64,000 nucleotides of DNA from Diplosphaera chodatii (Eukaryota > Chlorophyta > Trebouxiophyceae > Prasiolales > Stichococcaceae), in contig JAALGY010000043.1 in assembly GCA_032358165.1 (NCBI GenBank), positions 1,426,001-1,490,000 of the forward strand. The letters are read 5' to 3'. Within the stretch, counting starts at the first letter, position 1. Each line of letters begins with the position of its first letter. Shown piece after piece: positions 34,041 to 46,892 of this stretch. Position numbers and translations under genes: made by a program. Below the pieces are notes generated by a model that was not told the DNA's origin, made no database searches, and saw only the letters and a program-made list of their open reading frames with translations.

Positions 34041-36752
34041 TCAAGATGCAGCCATAATGCTGCCGATCGAGCTGTAGGTGCCCGTCACCATGCACAGCAC
34101 GCCGAGGATCACGACAGTCCAGTTGCGCACACGGCCTGTCATTGGCAGGAGGCCCTGCGTGTGGATGGCGAAGCCCGTCAACAGAGCTGCATGCACATAT
34201 CAGCAGTGTATCCACACAGCACTGCTGAACATGCAGCGCATGGGGCTCCCTGCGGAATGTCACCTTGTGCAACCGCCTGTGGCACAGTGCCTGCGTCGCA
34301 TGTCGACACAAGCGTGAGGTAGAGTGCGGACTGCTGTGGTCGGGCTGGTCCCTGACAAGCACCACCCAACAGTAGTGGTTGCGAAAGCAGCACGACACCC
34401 ACCGGAAAAATGAGCGACACATTGATGGTCAGGAAGGAGCCGATCAATGCCATGAGCAATGCCAGGAATGGCACAAAGCGGGCGGTGATGAGGCAGGAAA
34501 TTGCCAGCCCTGTTCGCACGATGAACCGCCGCACGCCGCCGTTCAGGCCTGCATTTGCAGGAATGAATGCAGCTGGGTGCATCCGCCAGGTGTTGGTGTA
34601 AAACGGCCTGGGCCGGCCTTTGCACAACAAACAATGTGATGATGGCTACATGCAGACTGGTGTATTGGGACAACAACATCTGTGTTACCTGGCGCCACCT
34701 TCTCGGCGCCATCAGTGGCTGGGGCAGCAAAAGGCTCTAGACACAAGGCAAACTTAGCTACCTGCATCAGTTGTCCAGATCTCAGGATGGGAATGTAAAC
34801 CTCTCACCGTACAGCGGCTGCACCAACGAACTTATGTGGCTACCAGGTCACATCCCACCGGAGAGATGAGAATCAACGAGGCGCACAGTAGTGCCAGCAA
34901 CCCCTGCAGAACGTTGCGTTCAGGGCTGGAGTGCACCATTGGCGGCTAGTGTATATGTAGCTTGCAGCAGAACAGCTTGCAATGTGTGTTCGCACGGGCT
35001 TTCCAGCTCACCGGCGGCAAGTTGAAGGTGACAACATCCTTCACGCCAGTGCCGTACATCAGATACCCAAGTGTGCCCATCAAAGCACAAATAACACCAG
35101 TGATGCCAAAGGCTGTGTCGATCACCTACAGTGCTGTGCACATCCTTTGTGAGGGCTCTGTGTTGCTATGTGCGGGCACGGCTTCTCAGAAACAGTAGGC
35201 CTGCAAGATACTCAGAGCCGTGGGGGACTGGCGAGCACCGCTGGGAAGCGATTGGGCTCCTGCATGGAGGCACGGATGGCGGGAAACACGCCGTGCCCCG
35301 CAAAGCAGAATGCCAGGCAGCCGAAAGCCACCGGCAGCGTGTTCCACTGCACCATAGCCGTGGTGGCACCCGGTGCATAAGAATTAGTAAGGAATGTGTA
35401 CAGCACCTGCGTAAGGCAGCACACCGTGTGTGGAGCTAAAACACACTCTGCGCAGACTATGGTAATGCCTATACATGCCTGTCAGCCAGGGGAGAACATC
35501 TCCATCCAAAGGACCCACCGTGGCGGCTACCGACAGCGTGCCAGCAACTCCCGCGAACCCCAAGTAGGACAGCGTCTTCACGTCAGGGAGCCAGACGGTG
35601 GGAATCATCACGCAGGCCGCAGCCAGCATGTAGAACGATGGGTCGCGACCCAGACGCGCCGCCAGCAGGTGGTGTAGGTTGTCACCTACGTGTGCGTGAA
35701 AGAACCAAACCTGACCCGGTGCCCTGCTGTCTTGACGTGAATCGGCATTGCAATGCATACCTCCAGGGTGACTGCTGAAGCTTACAACTCACCCATAATG
35801 ATGAATAGCAGCGCGCAGATGCCGTACCTAGCAACAGTACACATTGACTGTCAGTGTGCAAGGACCCGATGATCGCTGAATTGATACGACTCATGCTGGC
35901 AAGCGCAATGTGTATGTTGCAATGTAATGCACAACGCAGCACGTTCGCACAGCTCCGTGTAGATGGTTGTGCTGACAATTGCGCGCCCCGCCTTGCCATA
36001 CGCAGCCTCCGCAACGTCCTCATACCCAACATCATGCAGATCACGGCCCTCCCGCTCGCACACCGTCTCGATGCATTCCGCAACGGCCTTCCCTGCAGTT
36101 GGAGGACAGCAGTAGCAGCATGAGGCAGCGGCCGTTTGCGTTTCTGCACCACTGTCAGGGGGGTGGACCGTCGCTCCTGACCTGTGTAGCTGGTGGCTAA
36201 CCCCATGACCAGGAGGATGGGCAGCCCAGCCCAGCCAGCCTGCTTGAATGCGAAGGGTAGCGACAGCAGGCCCACCCCCAAAAGAATGTTGAGCACATTG
36301 CACACCGCCTGCACATAGGGAGCGAGCAGATCATCAGGCGTGCCCTTCAACTTTGCAGCCGGGTGCCGCTGAGCTGACGGGAATCTTGAGACATCAGTTG
36401 TTATGTAGTTGGTGAAGCTTCCGAAACAATCAAAGGCACTGCAGGTGATATGTGAAACGGCAGCAGCTGACCATAAACCTTACCTGAAGGAATGATGCAC
36501 CCTCTGATGTGCTGCCGACCTCCGTCACTGGCTGCACGGGCGCCATGCCCGGCTCGTCATCCGACCAGCTGATGGCTGCGCTGCCGGCGCTGGCATTGAA
36601 CTGGTGCCTCACATGAAGCGTAGGTCGGCAGAGCCGCCGATCATCGTGCCTGCTGATTGCCCCACCGCCATGCGCCCTGGTGTGAGAGGGGGGCCGTCTA
36701 GACGGCTGACTGCAGCGTCGGTCTGGGCTTGATGCTGAAACAGCAGCATCAT
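34041..36752 (-). CDS. Amino-acid transporter, AVT/SLC32-like (AAAP family)
   Basis: This is a predicted proton-coupled amino-acid permease of vacuole or other endomembranes. Recognisable exons on the minus strand include VCNVLNILLGVGLLSLPFAFKQAGW (about 36310-36230), the typical first-helix motif of the AVT group; YEDVAEAAYGKAGR (about 36020), HHLLAARLGRDPSF and MIPTVWLPDVKTLSYLGF (about 35650-35530); YAPGATTAMVQWNTLPV then CFAGHGVFPAIRASM (about 35380-35270); ICALMGTLGYLMYGTG (about 35080); RFVPFLALLMALIGSFLTI (about 34470); and the last helix GVLCMVTGTYSS, followed by the stop at 34041. Around ten helices are present. The N-terminal exon (acidic, SDDEPG) can be read near 36500-36600, but its phase does not join cleanly to the exon carrying FDCFGSFTNYITTDV, so the 5' end (36.6-36.8 kb) is unresolved. 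Confidence 0.82.
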
Positions 36753-37085
36753 AGAGGTGTCTCCCGCTGGCGGGTGCGCTGTGCAATGCATGCCGCATTG
36801 TGTAGCACCCACCGATGTCTTTGCGAAATGAATATGCGATGTGCAGAGGCAATGCCCGAAGCCTATGCAGATCGGCGCAGTCTTCGATACTATACAGACG
36901 TATGCAAACGATCTTGCCAGACGGTTGTGCACTCTGCCATTGTTTCGACTCATGTACGGCTGCTGGCGTCAGCGCGAGGGGCGGCCAACAGACGGTCTTC
37001 ACACGTGTCTTCAAGCCATAAGCAGCCCACAATAGGTACAAGGACAGCTGCCACAACGCGGTGCATGGGCCGTGCTGTGCCACAA

Positions 37086-38753
37086 TCATCGGCTGAGATG
37101 CGGTTCGGGAGGTTCCTCGGCCTTTCGCTTCTTTCGTGCGAGGTACCGCTCCCGTGCGGCGGCTTTAGTGGCCTCGTCTGTGTGGCGCAGAGGGACCGCT
37201 GGCTTCGGAGGTGCAGGTGCCTCCACCGCCGCTGTAGCATTGCCGGCACCGTCGCCTGGCGGCTCATCGGGTGCCTCTGGCTTGCCGCTGGGCTCGCGTT
37301 GCCTACCGTCCAATGCACCAGGGCTGCCGGAGGTGTCTGGCGCTCTCTGGGTGGCTGTAGCTGCATCTGCTGCACTGGCTGATGGTGGGCCGCCATCAGC
37401 ATCTGCACCCTGGCCTGGCTGTGCTGGTGATGCAGCAGCAGCGACAGGGGTACCACCAGCATGCTGCGAGGTCGCAGCAGCGAAAGCTGCGTCGTCCTTT
37501 TTGGCCTGCTTGTCTGCCGCCTGCTTTGCCCTGCAGACCCGCATGTGCAATTTGAACATGAGGCTGCTGCTCAGTGTGTCCAATACCTATGCACGACTTA
37601 AAGCATCGAGACAATGGGACTGCGTCGTCTCACCCGCTGGTGCCAAAGGCGACGTTCTTGGTGAGGAGGTTGCCGTAGAAACCGCTCATGTCGCCCACCT
37701 TCTCTGCGGCATTGTCCTCGTCCCTCTGGTCCCTGTGTCAAAAAGCAGGCCAGGAGGCACGTGAACGACAGTACTGATGCACGACTGCGACCGACACCTG
37801 ACGTCCATTGCCATTTGTCCAGTGACATGGGTGAGTGGTGATCGCACCTGATCTTCTGCCGTGCCTCCCACAGCTGCCGCTCCTGCAGCTCCTTCTTATA
37901 GGCAGCCGTGACGAACTTTTCCTTGTCGCCGAACAGGTGGTCCTCCACTTGCCGCTCCTTCACTTGCCTGCACGTCGATGCTTGTTCGTCGGCAAGGATG
38001 GCGGCAGCCATGCTTGCTCATGCGCACCGAGGTGCCGTACCTAGTCTGCACTGACGCCGCGGCCTGGATGCACGAAACACAGAAGGCGAGACCCTGCAGG
38101 TGGCTTGAGGACAGTTCAGCTCACCGGCGCTCATACACGATGTCCTGCTCCCGCTGGCGCTCCTTCGCTTTGTCCAGCAGCCCCTCGATGTACTTGCTGC
38201 TGCGGGCAGCTCGTGCCGCACGCATCTGCAGTAGTCACCCTCACACGTTGACTGCCGTGCGGAGGCCTGCCAATCCGCACGTGTGAAGCCTGGCCCGCCT
38301 CATGCAACCTGGCTGCTGCAATTGTGGCGAACTGTCGAGCAAGCGCGACAGCAGGCATGCTCTTCGCACCGGCGCCACCTTCGCCTCCTGCATCGAGTCG
38401 AAGACGCCGTCGTAGTCGAACACGCTGGCATCCTGCTCCAGAGCTGCTGCATGGACCTCTGCCACCTGCGACCATACGCCACACACGTCATCAACAGAAG
38501 CAACGTCGGTGAGGGTGCCGTGCAAAGTCCATTGTGCCGGTTTTGTCTGCACGCTGGACAGCATGCTCACTTTGTTGTTGGTTTTGTTCGATGCGGCCTG
38601 CCGCGCAAGCTGCTGCGGCACTGCCTCATGCTCGTCATCGCTGTCGTCACCAAACGCTGCAAGTGCGTTGACGGGCTTGGGCTTTGGAGCCGCCTTCTGC
38701 TTACTGGCAGGCACGGTCAGGCCGTACTTGACGCCCTTCATGCCCTGGATCAT
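37086..38753 (-). CDS. Nuclear speckle splicing regulatory protein 1 (NSRP1/CCDC55) family
   Basis: This is a predicted nuclear splicing-associated coiled-coil protein. The start exon reads MKGVKYGLTVP then FGDDSDDE, a hallmark of the family. Next come DASVFDYDGVFDSMQ (about 38440-38380), SKYIEGLLDKAKERQREQDIVYERR (about 38200-38130), then VEDHLFGDKEKFVTAAYKKEL (about 37950-37870) and GDMSGFYGNLLTKNVAFG (about 37700-37630), all in the usual order. The C-terminal exon (about 37580-37086) is Ala/Pro-rich and ends in a basic RERYLARKKRK segment that could serve nuclear import. Human NSRP1 has an RS-rich tail in this region; that is absent here. The start at 38753 is the first ATG in frame; MKGVKYG a few codons later may be the real start. 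Confidence 0.85.
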
Positions 38754-39392
38754 GTTGGCGCCAGTGCCAGGTGCAGGTGGCTTTTACAGTTCCTGTCTCC
38801 TGTGGATTGCCGCAGAGCGCAGCATCAGCGCAGTCTGAACATCGAAGAGCAGTCAGCCTCCTGGAATATGGAACATGTGCACGTATGCAGCGGCGAAGTG
38901 CATGCTGCTTGTAGGTGGTAGATTTATACCAGAGAACTAGCCACCTTTTACGGGTGGACAGACCGGCGTTGGAGGGAGGTGTAAAGCCATCTATGCTGGC
39001 CGAATGCACGCGCAGCTGTTTGCATCAGCTGGTCAAAGACTGTTGTGTTGCCGATCTGCCTGAGCTCGCCAAGCTGTTAGGCTCTTTCACGCTTTCCAAT
39101 TGACCAGGGCATCACGTACTGCTCAGGCTAGGCTCAGTGATATTGTGGCTCTGTCATCTGTCAGTGCAGTCAGGATTCAGCCGTAGCTTGCTCATTCTAT
39201 TGTTCTTCAGAAGTGCGCAACTCGGCTCATTCATTCACTTGAAAGATTGGTCAGATCATCAGAGTGGTGCACCAGCGCCAACCTGCTGAGGGTTGCGCAC
39301 AGGAAACATAGGGCCGCCAGAGGGCTACAGCGCCATTCCCTCAGTGATGTCATCCTGATTTGTATACTGAGCAGCGTTGGGTGGTCAGCGCC
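38754..39392. other. Divergent promoter region between NSRP1-like and ACLB genes
   Basis: No gene is recognised. A 62-codon plus-strand ORF (38915-39103) has no motif. Both flanking genes start away from this region, so it should contain both promoters. Confidence 0.35.
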
Positions 39393-42300
39393 ATGGGGCA
39401 GCAACCTCCCGCGCCATACGCCTTTGGGCAGCTCTTCAGCAAGGATACACAAGCGATCTTCTACAAATTCAAGCTTAACCCCATCCAGGTAGGCGACCTT
39501 GCTGCGCATAATGACCATGGATGCTGGGCGTGAGCGCAACGACATGCGCTCGTTTTCCACATCCACCTGACTACCTGTGCGTCCGCCGTGCAGCGCATGC
39601 TGGACTTCGACTTCGTCTGCGGTACGTGCAACATTATATCGCTGTTCATGGTTCACGCAGCTGGACTTTGCCACGTAGCGCAGGCAACCAAATTACATGT
39701 CTGCAGGCCGGAGCACGCCATCGGTGGCGTGCGTGGTGCAGCCCGGGTCATCGGGGTTCCAGAAGGTGTTCTTCGGCAACGAGGAGATTGCCATTCCTGT
39801 GGCCAGCAGGTCAGCAGTGTGACAGAACACCAAAACGAAGTGCATGTGTACTGTTTGCTTTGTTGCATGTGCAGTGTGTGTGCTGCTGTGGCGACTAACA
39901 TCGTATGCTGTGGGCCGCAGCACGGTGGATGCAGTCAAGGCACATCCCAAGGCGGATGTCTTCATCAACTTCGCGTCCATGCGCAGGTCTGAGCACTGTA
40001 ACTTCAAGCTCTACGTGCGAACGCCTCTGCTCAGACCTTGGCCATTGCTGGATTGTCGCCACAACTTGGGAAGAGATGAAAGAGATCTTGCAATGCTCTG
40101 CAGTGCCTTCGATTCTACGATGGATGCGCTGAAGCAGCCGACGATCCGCGTGGTGGCAGTCATTGCAGAGGGTGTCCCAGAGCGTGACACCAAGACAATG
40201 ATCGCCTACGCGCGCGCAAACAACAAGATCATCATTGGCCCCGCCACCGTGGGAGGCATGCAGGTTGGTAGCTCTAAACAGCAGGGCCTCACCTCACCCA
40301 GCCTTCCAGCAGGCAGCACTCACAGGACGACTGCATCACGTGCAGCAGTACACCTCCAGCTGTGTGATGCAGGCGGGGGCTTTCCGCATTGGCGACACTG
40401 CTGGGACCTTGGAGAACATCGTGTCATGCAAGCTGTATCGCCCGGGGTCAGTGGGATTCGTCTCCAAGTCGGGTGGCCTGTCCAACGAATGCTACAATGT
40501 GCTTTCGCGCGTCACTGATGGCCTTTATGAAGGTGTGAAGACCCAAGCACTTTGTTGATGGCCGATGTTGTCAATCTTGAGGGTCCCAGGCTGCTGGTCA
40601 GCGTATGGCCCAGTGGATCAGGCATTCGAGCTACAAATGCGCAAATGCCCACCTACTCTGCTCCTGCAGGCATCGCCATCGGCGGTGACGTGTTTCCCGG
40701 CAGCACGCTGTCAGACCACTGCTGCCGGTACCAGAACATCAAGGACATCAAGCTGATCGTGGTGCTGGGCGAGCTGGGCGGCACCGACGAGTACAGCCTG
40801 GCAAGTTGTTGACGCATCGCTTACAAGACGTCGCTCATGTCGTTGGTCACATTGCAACGCACTCGGAACCATGGCACTAGTTCAAACCTTACCCTTTCCA
40901 GCAATGCCCTCGGATGTGTATGACCCGAGTGCCGTGTCTGTTCGATCAGGTGGAGGCGCTCAAGTCGGGCGTCATCACCAAGCCAGTGGTGGCATGGGTG
41001 AGCGGCACATGCGCCAAGCTGTTCCGCAGCGAGGTGCAGTTCGGGCACGCCGGTGCGCGCAGCGGTGGCGCCCTGGAATCCGCACAGGTGCCGGCACTTG
41101 TGTGTCTCACCCATGCAGTAGGCCTGATGCTGGGACACACCATGCGAGCTCGGGATGCTGCAGTGCTGCCGGCAGATGGCGCCTGTGTCCATATGGAAGT
41201 TGCTCACAGATCTTCCCGCTGGTCCAGGGGAAGAATGCAGCACTGAAGGAGGCAGGGGCCATTGTGCCAGAGTCCTTCGAGGGGTTCGAGGGCGCAATTG
41301 CAAAGGTCACAGTTGCTTGTCTCGCTGTGTGCCACGGCCTGCATCCTGTCCCTACAGTGGCAAGGTGTAGCATGTACATGAAGTTCTGGATCGCACTATG
41401 CAGATGTTCTGGTCTGACATCTGTACTTGTCTGAATAGCACATATTCAGAGAGGGGCAGTAGATGGGGAGCAGAATCCGCAGGCAACTGTGAACCACTGA
41501 CTGACCACTGGGGGGAAACGGGTTCTGAGTCCAAGTCTTGTCGTATTTGCAGGCGTTCCAGCAGCTGGTGGATGAGGGGCAGATCCCGCAGCGCGAGGAG
41601 CCGCTGCCGCCGAAGGTGCCCAAGGACCTGGCCGCAGCGCAGAAGCTGGGCGAGGTGAGGGGGCTGCAGTCCAGTCATCGTGCTGGGTCACCTGCAGCAT
41701 GGCATGTTGGTCAACTGACTGCGCAACAGGAGTCAGGGATAGATGACATGCTTGGTATTAGCATATCTTCCATTGCGATACATTCGAAGCCTCCCTGATG
41801 TTGCGGGGGATGGTACCAGTGTCTGGACTGGCCATGCCTACCACATGGGTCAGCCTACTCGGATCGTGCAAGCGCAGCTGACCGTGAGGCCGGCCGGCCG
41901 CAGGTGCGGGTGCCGACGCACATCGTGTCCAGCATCTGCGACGACCGGGGGGAGGAGCCCACGTATGCGGGCGTCACCATGTCCACCCTCATGGAGGGCG
42001 ACTACTGCGTTGGCGACGTCATCAGCCTGCTATGGTGTGCCTCTGGGCTTCCCCTTGAGGTTCTCGTCTGCAGCACAACATGTTCAGAGATGAGGCTTGT
42101 GTACGAGATGAAAGCGTGGTTGCTGCATCAGCGCTGCTGCCGGCCTGTGGTTGCACGCGCTGGCGCACAGTCGAAACACTGTTATTCTCAGGCCATTGCC
42201 TAGTCCTCGTGTTATTGCCTTTCTCGATGCTGCGTGCACAACATGGGTGGAGAGTCTATGGTGGGTGATGCAAGCGCACTTCATGGCAGGTTCAAGCGCC

Positions 42301-43907
42301 AGCTGCCGAAGTATGCGACGCGCTTCATCGAGATGTGCGTCATGCTGTGTGCGGACCACGGCCCGGCCGTCTCAGGTAAAGCTCGCGGGCATAAAGACAT
42401 GCTACACAGCATGATTGAAAACTCCACCGTACCAGCGTAGCCCTCTCTTAAGCTGCAACGGCTGCCGGCTTTCATCACTCTGCAGCGTTCTGCTGCGTTC
42501 CAAAGGAACAGTTGTGCTGCTGCAGGCGCGCACAACACCATTGTCACATCGCGCGCTGGCAAGGACCTGGTGTCCTGCCTTGTCAGTGGACTGCTCACCA
42601 TCGGTCCGCGCTTTGGCGGCGCCATCGACGGCGCAGCCCGCAACTTCAAGGCTGCCTGCGACCAGGTGGGAGCCACTCAGCATCAGTTGCTGGCCATCAT
42701 CTGCTCAGTCCTTCCTGTACTCTGAACGGTCTTGGAACAGTGCTCGCGGGGACGTGAAGTGGTGCACCGCATGGCGCTTGCTCCCAACACTCCCGTGCAC
42801 CTCTGGCAGTTGCTCAGTGCAGCCCCCCTCCTCCATCCTTGTCGCCTCAAACAATGGGTGCGACTATAGTCTTCCCATTGGGTTGGCAGGGGCTGGACGC
42901 TGACGAGTTTGTGGAGGGCATGAAGAAGCGGGGCATCCGGGTCCCCGGCATCGGGCACCGCATCAAGAGCAAGGACAACCGCGACAAGCGCGTGGAGCTG
43001 CTGCAGAACTACGCGCGGAGGTGCTGTGCTGCTGCGCTCCCTGGCACGCTGTGCAACATGGCGGCATGCGCTGTTGATGGTTGCCAACATGCTGTGCTCA
43101 GGGCTTGACAGCCGACGGACGCATCTGCGCAGGTTCTTCCCATCGACAAAGTACCTGGACTATGCGCTCACTGTCGAGAGATACACACTGCAAAAGGCAG
43201 CCAACCTGGTCATGAATGTACGCAGATATGGCTGTTGTGTTTTGCTGACCTGATGCTTCTGTATGTGGTGTAGCCCTGCCACGTTAAATCTCTGTGCTGC
43301 AGCCAGTCATCTTGCTGAACGTTGCAGGTGGATGGTTGCATTGGGGCTCTTTTCCTGGATTTGCTGTATTCATCGTCGATGTTCACCCAGGTAGCGACTG
43401 TCATGATAGCGTGAACTGTTGGCCTGGCAGGGTGCGATGATCCAGTCTGTTGTACAATGCTGCTGCAGCTGTTGAGCAGTCCACGGTATGTGCACGTGCA
43501 GAAGGAGATCGAGGACATCATCAGGGTGGGCTACCTCAATGGGCTTTTCGTGCTGGCCCGTAGCATCGGTCTGATAGGTAGGTTTTCTGACGCAAAGCAG
43601 GCAGTGTGTGCAATCGGCCCCTTGACAGCCAGTACTGACTCGAGGCTGCGATAGCTGCGCCTGTGAGCAATTAATGCTGTCGTACAGCATGTGCTGCAGC
43701 CGGCTGGAAGCCTTGCACTTGCGCATCATGTGCAAAAACTAGGCGGCGCACACAGCTCTCTTCGCACACAGCAGATCATGGTTACGGTGAACATGATATG
43801 TGGGTCAGCTTGGTGTTCCTTGTGCTACAGGGCACGCTCTGGACCAGACGCGGCTGGAACAACCACTCTATAGGCATGATTGGAACGACATCCTGTACGT
43901 CAAGTGA
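39393..43907 (+). CDS. ACLB: ATP-citrate lyase subunit B (plant-type ACLB)
   Basis: This is one of two subunits of cytosolic ATP-citrate lyase, which makes acetyl-CoA and oxaloacetate from citrate. The start (39393, ccATGG context) gives [17 protein letters not shown] and [10 protein letters not shown], the usual ACLB opening. Then [100 protein letters not shown] and [11 protein letters not shown] follow. [13 protein letters not shown] carries the catalytic phosphohistidine. The citrate-synthase-like half has [48 protein letters not shown] and [23 protein letters not shown], ending WNDILYVK. About 15 exons recover the full expected length (about 600 residues). The partner subunit A is not in this window. 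Confidence 0.95.
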
Positions 43908-44744
43908 CAAGAAGCCGCAGAGCCTCGGACATGCATTGCCTCATGAGCCTGGCAAACGCCCAGCCATGCGCGTGGTGCTGATGAGTTGATGTATAACATC
44001 CAGAGACTTGGTATTGCTGATTGCATCAGTCATTGTGATCCTTGGCAGGTTTAGGGCTTCAGCTGGCCTTCAAATGAGTAGTATTGACACGGTGCTGTCT
44101 TAGGGACACAGCCAATCAGTTCAGAGCCACCTTGAAAGGTGGCTGTTTCACCTTGCATCATCACTACTGTCGAATTGGTGAAAACCTCAAATCATTGACA
44201 CACGGCGGTCCTCAACCCGATGCTGGTCATAGCCTGTAGCATGGCTCACAGAACTGCGCCTCATCCTCTGCTGCAGCACCCTCGGTACTCTCAGGATCGC
44301 ACATGTTGCCTGCACAGGCATGCAAGCCTGATCAAATGCTGTTCCGACACGCGAGCAACGAGCTGGTGCTCCCTGGGCTATGGTTCGCTCACTCTCCACT
44401 CCAGCCATGCGGGCACTATTGAAACCGCTTGCATGTCTCTGCCCCATTTGCTCTGGCCATGAACTCACGATCCCCTGGCAATCACGCGATGGGCATATCA
44501 GGCGGCGGCGTTTACATCTGATGCAGATGGTCCATACAAGCTTCTGCATGCACGATGGTGCAAAGCACGGCTGGAGGTCAACATGGACAGCCTCAAAACG
44601 GCTCCTGGACAGTGGATGACATGTGCGCACCGCAATAGCCAGGCCGCCCGCGCTGCACAGCAGAACACGTAAGCATTGGTACAGATCGCCTGAGCAGGCT
44701 CGTTGCACATCATTGAACATCGTCGTGGAGGCCGGAACCACTTG
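43908..44744. other. Convergent 3' intergenic region
   Basis: ACLB ends from the left and CGLD27 from the right. A 184-codon minus-strand ORF (44187-44741) has no motif and sits where the CGLD27 3' UTR is expected. Nothing else is supported. Confidence 0.4.
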
Positions 44745-46253
44745 CTACACTTCGGAGCCAACCTGCGCTGCCTGCTCCGCCGCAGCTGCCTCATCATCAT
44801 CTCGCAGGTCCGACAGATCGCGCACCATCGCCGAGTACACGATGCCGTTGCTGCTGCGCGACCGTGGGGTGACCGCACCACGCCCTGTTGGTAAGCGGGT
44901 GCGGCAATTAATTGAGACATTGGAGGCATATGTTCCATCCAGGAAAGGAATGGCCACTGCCTCTGCAGGTGCTTCCATCACATGTCGAAGCACATGGTCC
45001 TGCGATGACTTTGACACTTTGCAAGGCAAGCTCACCGTACATGCCGTCCGCGTCGGTGCCTGCGCGGATGAGGCCAAACAGCAGCACGGAGCTCATGAGC
45101 AGTGCGGCGCCGCTGCTCGTCAGTGTCGTCTTGAGCCTCTGCAGCACCGGCTGCACCTGCGGTTCCAAAAGCAGCGCACTTTCAGATGCACTTGCACGCT
45201 ACCTCCAAACAGAGGCAGCCCAGGGGAATGGAGCCACACAGGTCTGCCGCGCACCTCATACCGCCCCAGGAGCCTGTCCCGTGCCAGGATCTGCGGCGGC
45301 TTTACAAACACCTGCAGCCAGCTTGCCCTCAGTCTGTGATCGAGGACATTCGATGTTCACACCCACACGTCAGCGCCCATCAGCTGCGACCCTGTTCATG
45401 GCAGCGTCACGCTTCCGCCTCAGACCCCTATGTGGACGAGCCCTCACCTGACCATCATACCAGCCGGTCTCCTCATACTCGACCGCTGCGCTGAGGAGCC
45501 GGTCACCCACATACGCCCAGCCCAAGTAGATGCGCAGCACTGCGACTGCCACCACCAGCAGCGCGCCAATGGACGCGCTCACCACAAACTCAACCGGCTG
45601 CAAAGTGCCACAGATATCCATAAATCATTGCAATGCCATTGCAATGCGACCTCAGGCACGCATGCACATGTGCAGTCTAGAATTCCACGTAGCAGCGACT
45701 GACTTGAGCTGCTGGATCGAATGTCTGGTATGCGATGGGGCCACCAATGACGGAGAAGAACGCCAGCCATGTGAAGCCAAGCCGCTTGAAGTATGCCGGC
45801 GTCTCTAGTGTTGCCTGTTGACGTCAGCCAATTGACGTGCATTTGGTGGTAACAACATAGTCTGATGTGCATTCTTCCCAGTGCTTCACAGGGTGAATGT
45901 ATAGCAGGCCAGCGCTCATGCAGTCCATGTGCTTTGGCAGCATGAGCGCATACCCAGGAGTAAAGGGTGGTCTGGCGCAGCGCTTTCAGCTCGTTGACGG
46001 GTCGCTGGTCTGGCGGCACCGCACGCTCGAGGGCCGGGTCGAGTCCTCCATTGGCAGCGCTGCTGTCTGCCTTCCGCCCGCTGCCACCAGCATTGCCAGA
46101 TGCGCTGGCCAGAAACAACGTCTGCCGCCTGAGACGCGCCTTGCTGCACCTATGACATCGGTCTACTAGTGATCTGTTGAGGTACAACCTGCTTTGCCGC
46201 TCTGCTACGCCCCGCACTGCTGAATGGCCTGTGCTTCCTGCTAGCATCGCCAC
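44745..46253 (-). CDS. CGLD27: Ycf36/CGLD27 family plastid membrane protein (DUF1230)
   Basis: This is a conserved plastid/cyanobacterial protein of unclear biochemical role; plant and algal relatives respond to iron supply. The first exon (46253 to about 45965) has a basic leader suited to plastid import, then VPPDQRPVNELKALRQTTLYSW, the family signature. Following exons give LGFTWLAFFSVIGGP-type sequence (about 45800-45740), PVEFVVSASIGALLVVAVAVLRIYLGWAYVGDRLL split as seen near 45600-45520, EYEETGWYDGQV, VFVKPPQILARDRLLGRYEV (about 45310-45250) and VQPVLQRLKTTL (about 45160) with a last hydrophobic helix. The final exon (to 44745) is acidic and Ala-rich (DLRDDDEAAAAEQAAQ). At least three helices span the membrane. 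Length and order match the family. Confidence 0.87.
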
Positions 46254-46892
46254 GTTTCACCCGCCTCGGCTTAACCTTGCATCGATCGCGGCTGACGCCG
46301 ACTCCGGATACAGCCGTTGGTTGACAATGCAGGCGGCGTGACACCGTTGTTCGGGGTATTGCCAGCGAACACTGCATGTGTGACGCGTGCGCAGGCTGTG
46401 TTGCACCTGTGCAGGAACATCTCCCAGGGTTTTGTCGAAGATCTAATGCACTGGCTTCTAGCCCCACCGGCAGGTAGCTGCAATAGTTCCCAGCATTCGA
46501 GCATTGATTGATTACTCGCTGTCCTGAGGTGTGCGTGCAAGTAATACTGCAGCAAAGGGGTTATTACCGATAGCGGCGGCTGCGCACTGCACTGGAAGAC
46601 ACCGTGTGCAAGCAAGCATGCCCAATGGAGTGTTGATGGAAAAGCTAGCTGCTATCGGCATTCTATCAAATACAGTAAGACTGCTGCTGCTGTATCAAAG
46701 CTGAAGTCCGTAGGTGTGTGCGTGTCCGCTTGGGACTCAGGCTATTTGCGCATGCATGTAGGGCGACGCAGGGAGTGGCAAAGCAGTCGCGACGGTCCTG
46801 TTCAAGGTATTTGAGTGGTGGAGCGTCATCGCTGCAGATGCAGATCATGAGTGCGATGCAATGGGCCCAGCCTAACTGACCCATCCTAACCA
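46254..46892. other. Divergent promoter region between CGLD27 and an unidentified gene
   Basis: No gene is recognised; ORFs are short. Promoters of both flanking genes should lie here. Confidence 0.35.

Noticed and set aside
39393..43907. Bacterial-type succinyl-CoA ligase as identity of the ACLB gene
   Set aside because: The N-terminal half is related to that family, but the citrate-synthase-like C-terminal half with [13 protein letters not shown] shows it is ATP-citrate lyase subunit B.
44187..44741. 184-codon minus-strand ORF
   Set aside because: It begins immediately downstream of the CGLD27 stop, where the 3' UTR is expected, and its sequence is motif-free.
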